Source of the DNA: Apostichopus japonicus
Taxonomy: Eukaryota; Echinodermata; Holothuroidea; Aspidochirotida; Stichopodidae
Length of the DNA: 64,000 nucleotides
Reading direction: 5' to 3'
Assembly: GCF_037975245.1 (NCBI RefSeq)
Contig: NC_092571.1
Location: 13,544,917-13,608,916, forward strand
In this document: positions 57,735-64,000 of the stretch, piece by piece
How the letters are laid out: each line of letters begins with the position of its first letter
Numbering within the stretch: the first letter of the stretch is position 1
The notes under the pieces: model-generated
Databases searched by the model: none
What the model was told of the DNA's origin: nothing
What the model saw: the letters and a program-made list of their open reading frames with translations, nothing else
Program-made: the position numbers and the translations under genes

Positions 57735-59405
57735 GACATAGATACTACTGTAACATTATGGCCCATACACTTTCAGTTGCCACTTTGAACGTGAATGGCA
57801 TGAGAGATCATCGCAAGCGCAGTCGCATTTTCCAGTATTTGTAAGTCAATGGAGGTCCACTGCGTTTGCCTGCAAGAAACACACATTTTGGAAGAAGATG
57901 TCCCTCTATGGCTTTATAAGTTGGGTGGTGGGCTGCATGCTTCGTTGGTTCGTCTTCATTCTGTGGCACTGTCATATTTCTGTCACCTCGTCAGGAGGGT
58001 TGTGCCACTAGGGTGGACACGGACCACAAAGGCCGATTGGTTTACATTATTTTCAAGTATCCACAGGGTAATATGTGTATGCTCCAAATTGGTCTTCTGC
58101 TAGACGAGATTTTTTGACACGCCGACTTCCTTTGTTCCTGGTAGTGCACCATGCGTCATGGTCGGACCCTTTAACTGTGTCCCAGACTCGGGTCTTGACA
58201 GACTCGGGGCTTCTGTGTCTGCTGGTCCTGACGCTGGGATCACAGAACTGGACAGAATAACCTCGGCACATTTTTTAGCCGATGTTTGGGGGCACATACA
58301 CGTGTGTAGCACGGGGTATACGTGGGTGAGGCCTAACGGGGATGATCCCTCCAGGATAGATCAAGTGTATGCGCCCGTTAGGTTTAAATTTCGGGTTGCG
58401 TGACACTGAGCTGTCGGCTCTCTGACAAAGGATGGCAAACCTTGGAGCCGGCCTTTGCCTTTACATCCCAATGGTGGAATGATGTCAAGTTGCGCATCAA
58501 ACGCTACGCAATTCAGAATCGCGTGACTCGCGCACGACGGGGGAGAGAACAATTCTCGCAGCTGTGCGAAGAGGTGAAGTTTTTAACTTTGCAGCCCAAG
58601 TCTGGGGACCCCTTGGATCCTTATAACAAGAGCCCGATTACCTTGTTAAATTTGAACTACAGGTTGCTGGCTAAGGCTTTGTGTAATCGCCTTGCACCTG
58701 CTATGCCGCATCTTGTGGGTGATCTCCAGACTTGTGCAGTAAAGGGTCATTGCATCCAGCAGAACTTGTGGTTGATGCGCGACTTGACCGACTTTGTTCT
58801 TGAGCGTGATCTGCCATGTGCATTTGTCTCTCTTGTCCAGCAGAAGGCATTTGACATGGTGGATCGCGGTTTTTTAATGAATGCATTGGAGACGTTTCAG
58901 TAGCACCCAAATTTTCGTAAATAGATTTCTGTTTTGTATCAGGAAAGTTTCAGTTCTGTGATCGTAAATGAGTTTTGTTCAGGGTTTTTAACGTAGAAGG
59001 GGGTGCGCCAGGGGTTCACTCTGTCCCCATTACTTTATGTTTTGTTTGGAGGAATATATGTGATGTTGTTTTTAGAGGGAAATTTTCCAGTTGACAGGCA
59101 GTCCTGGAGGCGGTGAAGTCTGACATTCGCCTTCAGGTCGAAGGGGATTTTCGCCGTTTATCTAGGGCTGCCATTTATGGACGGTGGTGTGCTGGGAGGG
59201 GTGTTTTGTTTCGCTGCGTGCTGGTCGTCCTTTTGTAGTTTTTTGAATGTTTCAGTGGGCGGTTGGGCGTTTGTCTCTGCAGGTCGGTGGGCGTATGTAC
59301 TTTTTTGGCTCGCATGACCTGAGTTTCGTTTGTAAGAATGGGATGGTTCGGTAGTGCCGTTTGGCCGTGACGTTTTGTATCCCGCATGGCGGGTCACGTA
59401 AAAAG
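57735..59405 (+). pseudogene. Tx1-type LINE ORF2, internally deleted
   Basis: It starts MAHTLSVATLNVNGMRDHRK, then CVCLQETH, GLDRLGASVSAGPDAGI, SRIDQVYAPV, a jump to LTLQPKSGDPLDP, ITLLNLNYRLLAKALCNRL and KAFDMVDRGFLMNALETFQ*. It then runs out through the last ORF2 codons to the 3' terminus GGGTCACGTAAAAAGCAC. Several stops and deletions, including the region between endonuclease and reverse transcriptase, make it inactive. Confidence 0.78.
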
Positions 59406-60620
59406 CACTCTGTATCCATTACTTTATGTTTTGTTTAGCGAGTCCTTCTCTCGTCTTTTGGAAAGGGACTCGAGATTTCTTCCATTCGTTGTGCCAGGGG
59501 GTGCCAAAGTGAAATACGTTCAATATGCAGATGACGTCACGTGTATTGTTTCAAGTCTGGGCTCCTTTCGTGCCCTCTCGCAGGATTTATCTGTCTTTGA
59601 GAGAGCTACCGAGAGAGAGAGCGATATTTTCATTCATTTGGTCGGGTGGTACAGAGCTTGTCAAGAGGGCGGTAATGTACGAAAACTAGAGAGGGGGTTA
59701 GGGGTGGTTCATCTGGGAATTAAATTGACCTTTTTGTTATTTAAGCAATTGTTTGTAGCAGTAACTGACCCAGGGTTGCCTTCTTCATATTTGTACGTTT
59801 TGGGGGCGGGTTGCACTTGCGTCGATGGGTCCCGGCGCTGTTTAGCTACAGAAAACCGCATAGTAGTGCTCCAAGCAGGGTGATGCTTGTCATTTGCTCC
59901 GCTCTTATTGAGTTGCCCCCTGTTGACCTGTCACGGCCGGCCCTCGTTCACAATTGAATGCAATATTGGTACAGGGATGTCATCTTGCCGAAGTATGGCG
60001 TTCGGTTGCATTCAAGGCTAAATAGTTGCAGGCTCAGCGATCTTGCATGGAGAATTGCACGCGGTGCCTTGGTGACCAATCTGAAAAGGTATCATTGGCG
60101 ATTCGGTAACGGACTGTGCCCAAGGACCGGCTGTGACAGCTCAGAGAGTACTGCCCATGTTTTGGGGCATTGTTCTTTTGTTCTTAGCTTGTGGGAGTGG
60201 TTTCAGACCTGGACCGACCGTTTAACGGGAAACCCTTCTTGGTCGGCAGGACAGGGTTTTGTTTTATATAAGGTAGATCCTCCAGTTTGTTCTGTTGCAT
60301 CGTATTATTTGTGTTTGTTCTATTTTGAAAAAAAAAAACACTTATTTGGAGGTATAGATGTAATATAATTTTTAGGGGAAATTTGAAAGTTGGCAGGCAG
60401 TTCTGGAGGCGGTGAAGTGTGACATTCGCTTTACAGGTTGAAGGGGATTTTCGCCGTTTAACCGGGGCTGCCTTATTTTGGACGGTGGTGTGCTGGGGAG
60501 GAGGGTTTCTGTTTCTGTTTGGCTCGCTTGACTTGAGTTTCGTTTGTCTGAATGGGGTGGTTGGGTATTGCCGTTTGGCTGTGACGTTTTGGATCCTGCA
60601 TGCGGGTCACGTGAAAAGTG
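59406..60620 (+). pseudogene. Second Tx1-type LINE ORF2 fragment, same orientation
   Basis: It begins inside the reverse transcriptase (FSESFSRLLERDSR) and keeps KYVQYADDVTCIVSSLG with an intact YADD. It jumps by deletion to the C-terminal part, which includes LAWRIARGALVTNLKRYHW and the zinc-binding-like CPRTGCDSSESTAHVLGHC, and ends at GGGTCACGTGAAAAG. It is directly attached to the previous element's 3' end. Confidence 0.75.
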
Positions 60621-60787
60621 TGTGTGTGAGATAATATGGAAAATGTGTTGCTCTATAGGGTGATGAACAACTGGTGAATTCAAGTAGGCCTAGTTGACTC
60701 TTTAATGCGCAATGTAATCGTTGATGCATTGCTCAACTTTTTCTCAGTAGGCATTGGCGGAAAGATGAACATGATCTAAATCAAGAC
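60621..60787. other. Short host-like spacer
   Basis: It is the only stretch in the last 6 kb without visible LINE sequence. Nothing further is recognised. Confidence 0.4.
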
Positions 60788-63700
60788 GTGCTTTTTACGT
60801 GACCCGTCATACGGGATACAAAACGTCACGGCCAAACGGCACTACCAAACCATCCCATTCTTACAAACGAACCTCAGGTCAAGCGAGCCAAAAAAAGTAC
60901 ATACGCTCACCGACCTGCAGAGACAAAACGCCCAACCCCCCACTGAAATATTAAAAAACTACAAAAGGACGACCAGCACGCAGCGAAACAAAACACCCTT
61001 CCCCAGCACACCACCGTCCAAAAAAGGCAGCCCTAGATAAACGGCGAAAATCGCCTTCGACCTGAAGGCGAATGTCAGACTTCACCGCCTCCAGGACTGC
61101 CTGCCAACTGGCAAATTTGCCCCTAAAAACAACATCACATCTATTCCTCCAAATAAGTTTTTTTACAACAGAACAAACATAAATAATACGCTGCAACACA
61201 GCAACGGAACAAACTGGAGGATCTAATCCATACAAAACAAAACCCTGTCTTACCGACCAGGAACGGTCTCCCGTTAAACGGTCGGTCCAGGACTGAAACC
61301 ACTCCCACAAGTTCAAAACAAAGGGGCAATGCCAAAAAACATGGGCAGTACTCTCTAAGCTGTCACAGCCGGTCCTCGGGCACAGTCCATCACCCAATCG
61401 CCAGTGATACCTTTTCAGATTGGTCACCAAGGCACCGTGTGCAATTCTCCATGCAAGGTCACGGAGCCTGCAACCATTCAGCCTTGAATGCACCGAACGC
61501 CATACTTCGACAGGATGACGTCCCTGTACAAAAATTGCATTCAAGGCCCTATCCCGCAACGAACTGTGAACGAGGGCCGGCTGTGACAGGTCAACAGGGG
61601 GCAACTCAATCAGAGCGGAGCAAATGACACGCACCACCCTGTTTGGAGTACTACTATGCGGTTCTCTGTTGCTAAACAGCGCCGGGACCCATCGACGCAG
61701 GTGCAAACCGCCCCAAAAACGTACAAAATATGAACAAGGCAACCCTGGGTCAGTTACCGCTACAAACAACTGCTTAAATAACAAACAAGTTAACTTACTT
61801 CCCAGATGAACCACCCCTAACCCACCCTTCTCCAGTTTTTGGTACATTACCGCCCTTTTGACAAGCTCTGTACCACCCGACCAAATAAATGAAAATATCG
61901 CTCTCTCCAACCGCACCAGGACGCGACGCGGAATTGGATACACCGCGCCCGGGTACCACAAGATGGGCGAAACAAAACGATTAACTACGGTGACTTTCCC
62001 TAGGATCGAAAGCCAGCGGGTGCCAAAGGTTTCGAGCCTGCTCTCAAATACCTCAGCCCTCTCGCTCCAGGTGACATCACCAGGTGCATCGTAGCCGAAC
62101 CATATACCATTAATTTTGATATTCTGATCCGACCACGACGCACCGAATGGTAAGTCTCTGTATCTCCAGCTACCAAGACGAAGGCCCTTTGTCTTTTCTG
62201 GATTCAACTTCGCCCCAGTAGCTCTCTCAAAAATAGATAAATCCTGCGAGAGTGCGCGAAAGGAGCCCAGACTCGAAACAACACATGTCACGTCATCTGC
62301 ATATTGAGCGCATTTCACTTTGGCACCCCCTGGCACAACGAATGGAACAAGTCTGGAGTCCCTTTCCAAAAGACGAGAGAGGGACTCGCTAAACAAAACA
62401 TAAAGTAATGGAGACAGAGGGCACCCCTGGCGCACCCCCCTCTCTACGTTAAAAACCTCCGAACAAAACCCATTTACGATAACAGAACTGAAACTTTCCT
62501 GATACAAAACAGAAATCCATTTACGAAAAACCGGGTGCAACTGAAACGTCTCCAATACATTCATTAAAAAACCGCGATCCACCATGTCAAAGGCCTTCTG
62601 CTGGTCCAGAGACACCAATGCACATGGCAGATCACGCTCAATAACAAAGTCGGTCAAGTCGCGCATCAACCACAAGTTCTGCTGGATGCAATGACCCTTC
62701 ACTGCACAAGTCTGGAGATCACCCACAAGATGCGGCATAGCCAGTGCAAGGCGGTTGCACAAAGCCTTAGCCAGCAACTTGTAGTCCACATTTAACAAGG
62801 TGATCGGACGCTTGTTACGGGGATCCAAGGGGTCCCCAGACTTGGGCAGCAAAGTAATCATGCCCAGACGTTGACTTTGGTTTAACAGTCCGTTTTGGAA
62901 GGCGTCCTCGAAGACGGCTCTGATGTCGGGTCCTATTATTGCCCAGAAGGTTCGGTAGAACTCCCTCGGAAGCCCGTCCGAACCCGGGGACTTGCCATTC
63001 TTCATCTTCGAAAGCGCCTTCCAAAGCTCAGCAGTGGTTATTTCGCCCCCCAAAATATTATTGACATCGTGGGGAACGGTTTTTGAGATTCCCCTCAATA
63101 AATCAGCCTGTGCCGACAAGTCGACATTGCCACGCGTAAACAAACTCGAATAGTACTCTTTATATACGCGGACAATGCCGTGAGGGTCACTAACCACGGT
63201 CCCATCAGTAGCGCGTACAGACGGGACGCGTCTGTCACCTGCCGATGAGCTAACGGACTGGTAAAACCTCAGTGAAGGGCGCTCCTCGGCTTCCACCGCT
63301 TCGACACGGGCCCTGACGCGGGCACCGTGGTACTTTTCATCGAGATAAGTCTGCAAAGCGATGACTGCCGAAGGGTCGCCAAACTTCACCTCCGCGCACA
63401 GCTTCGAGAATTTTTCTCTTCGACGCCGTGCGCGGGTCACGCAATACTGAATTGCGTAGCGTTTGATGCGCAACTTGACCTCATCCCACCATTGGGATGT
63501 AGAAGCAAAGGCCGGCTTCAATGTTTGCCATCCTTTGTACCTGGTCTCGAAACCCTGGCGGAACTCTGCCTCGCCAAGAATCCGACAGTTAAGCTTCCAT
63601 AGGCCCCGCCCGATGGGGAAAATGGAAGGCAAAACAAAACGTGCTACTACAGTGTCATGGTCAGAGAGCGGACAGCTGAGCGTCTCGCAACCCGAAAATG

Positions 63701-64000
63701 TAAAACTTACGGGCGCATACACTCGATCTATCCTGGAGGCATCTTCTCCGTTAGGCCTCACCCACGTATACACCGTACTACACGGGTGCATATGCCTCCA
63801 GACATCGGCTAAAAGGTGTGCCGAAGTGAATCTGTCCAATTCTGTGATCCCAGCGTCGGGACTTGCAGACACAGAAGTTCCGAGTCTGTCAAGACCCGAG
63901 TCTGGGACACAGTTAAAGTCTCCGACCATGACACACGGCGCACTACCAGGAACAAAGGTAGGCAGCGTGTTAAAAAAATCTCGTCTAGCAGAAGGCCGAT
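60788..64000 (-). mobile_element. Tx1-type LINE, 5' part beyond the window
   Basis: The 3' terminus GTCACGTAAAAAGCAC lies at the left end. A 3' UTR of about 160 bases precedes it on the minus strand, then comes the uninterrupted ORF2. The 5' end lies outside the window, so target repeats cannot be checked. It is the youngest-looking LINE here and a likely source lineage for the decayed copies. Confidence 0.85.
60951..64000 (-). CDS. LINE ORF2: endonuclease plus reverse transcriptase, intact, partial at edge
   Basis: It nicks target DNA and primes reverse transcription of the LINE RNA (established for L1/Tx1 families). More than 1000 codons are open to the window edge, and the true start is outside. 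The visible N-terminal part is the endonuclease C-terminal half: FVPGSAPCVMVGDFN, SRIDRVYAPVSF and LSDHDTV (the SDH catalytic motif). Counting from the Met of MVGDFN, the reverse transcriptase motifs are NGKSPGSDGLP (about 311), ITLLNVDYKLLAKAL (376), LVSLDQQKAFDMVD (438), RQGCPLSPLLY (500) and the catalytic YADD (543). LNPEKTKGLRLGSW follows. The C-terminal region has LAWRIAHGALVTNLKRYHW and CPRTGCDSLESTAHVFWHC, a zinc-binding-like motif. No inactivating change is visible. Confidence 0.9.
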   Translation of the reverse strand, partial: RPSARRDFFNTLPTFVPGSAPCVMVGDFNCVPDSGLDRLGTSVSASPDAGITELDRFTSAHLLADVWRHMHPCSTVYTWVRPNGEDASRIDRVYAPVSFTFSGCETLSCPLSDHDTVVARFVLPSIFPIGRGLWKLNCRILGEAEFRQGFETRYKGWQTLKPAFASTSQWWDEVKLRIKRYAIQYCVTRARRRREKFSKLCAEVKFGDPSAVIALQTYLDEKYHGARVRARVEAVEAEERPSLRFYQSVSSSAGDRRVPSVRATDGTVVSDPHGIVRVYKEYYSSLFTRGNVDLSAQADLLRGISKTVPHDVNNILGGEITTAELWKALSKMKNGKSPGSDGLPREFYRTFWAIIGPDIRAVFEDAFQNGLLNQSQRLGMITLLPKSGDPLDPRNKRPITLLNVDYKLLAKALCNRLALAMPHLVGDLQTCAVKGHCIQQNLWLMRDLTDFVIERDLPCALVSLDQQKAFDMVDRGFLMNVLETFQLHPVFRKWISVLYQESFSSVIVNGFCSEVFNVERGVRQGCPLSPLLYVLFSESLSRLLERDSRLVPFVVPGGAKVKCAQYADDVTCVVSSLGSFRALSQDLSIFERATGAKLNPEKTKGLRLGSWRYRDLPFGASWSDQNIKINGIWFGYDAPGDVTWSERAEVFESRLETFGTRWLSILGKVTVVNRFVSPILWYPGAVYPIPRRVLVRLERAIFSFIWSGGTELVKRAVMYQKLEKGGLGVVHLGSKLTCLLFKQLFVAVTDPGLPCSYFVRFWGGLHLRRWVPALFSNREPHSSTPNRVVRVICSALIELPPVDLSQPALVHSSLRDRALNAIFVQGRHPVEVWRSVHSRLNGCRLRDLAWRIAHGALVTNLKRYHWRLGDGLCPRTGCDSLESTAHVFWHCPFVLNLWEWFQSWTDRLTGDRSWSVRQGFVLYGLDPPVCSVAVLQRIIYVCSVVKKLIWRNRCDVVFRGKFASWQAVLEAVKSDIRLQVEGDFRRLSRAAFFGRWCAGEGCFVSLRAGRPFVVF

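Overview
This is eukaryotic, animal-type DNA: AT-rich, intron-containing, and dense in non-LTR retrotransposons of the Tx1/L1 and jockey-like types. No feature fixes the species. A marine invertebrate deuterostome such as an echinoderm is my guess, held with low confidence. No bacterial, organellar, tRNA or rRNA genes were seen.

The host content is a tandem array of genes for small secreted or receptor-type immunoglobulin (Ig) proteins, all on the minus strand. Read along the minus strand, each unit holds the same four loci: B (signal peptide plus one Ig domain), A (signal peptide plus two Ig domains in one exon), C (two Ig domains, mostly broken) and D (a 5'-truncated A-like relic). Unit 1 has D1 34-470, C1 1770-2559, A1 6149-6944 and B1 8473-8950. 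Unit 2 has D2, C2, A2 and B2 between 27,997 and 34,269. Unit 3 has D3, C3, A3 and B3 between 49,738 and 55,720. A1-A3 and B1-B3 are open, start with a signal peptide and end at a phase-1 splice donor. C1 is open except for one in-frame TGA. C2, C3 and all D copies are decayed. Nearly every locus carries a TGCGCATGC palindrome, like an NRF-1 site, about 105-195 bases before its ATG.

The array looks like the product of an unequal exchange. Unit 2 resembles unit 3 to the left of gene A and unit 1 to the right of it, so the recent duplication is about 21.6 kb (copy I about 6.4-31.8 kb, copy II about 31.8-53.4 kb) with its junction in or near gene A2. The first Ig domain differs far more between copies than the second domain or the non-coding flanks. 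The variable loop after its B-strand cysteine holds simple-repeat DNA that changes length in frame. This looks like a diversifying recognition family that I cannot assign to a named one.

The rest of each unit (about 9.3-21.5 kb, 34.6-48.3 kb and 56-57 kb) is non-coding DNA filled with mobile elements. These are Tx1-type LINE 3' ends, an ORF1-only LINE (35,654-37,253) inside a terminal-inverted-repeat element, SINEs with a U2 snRNA-derived head (one split by a jockey-like LINE), a hAT-like MITE, and an element at 4.2-5.15 kb whose ends are inverted arrays of a short motif. Several insertions have target-site duplications and an empty site in the sister copy, so they can be ordered in time. LINE clusters lie at 22.3-26.7 kb (decayed) and 57.2-64 kb. 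The latter includes an intact ORF2 on the minus strand that runs off the right edge.
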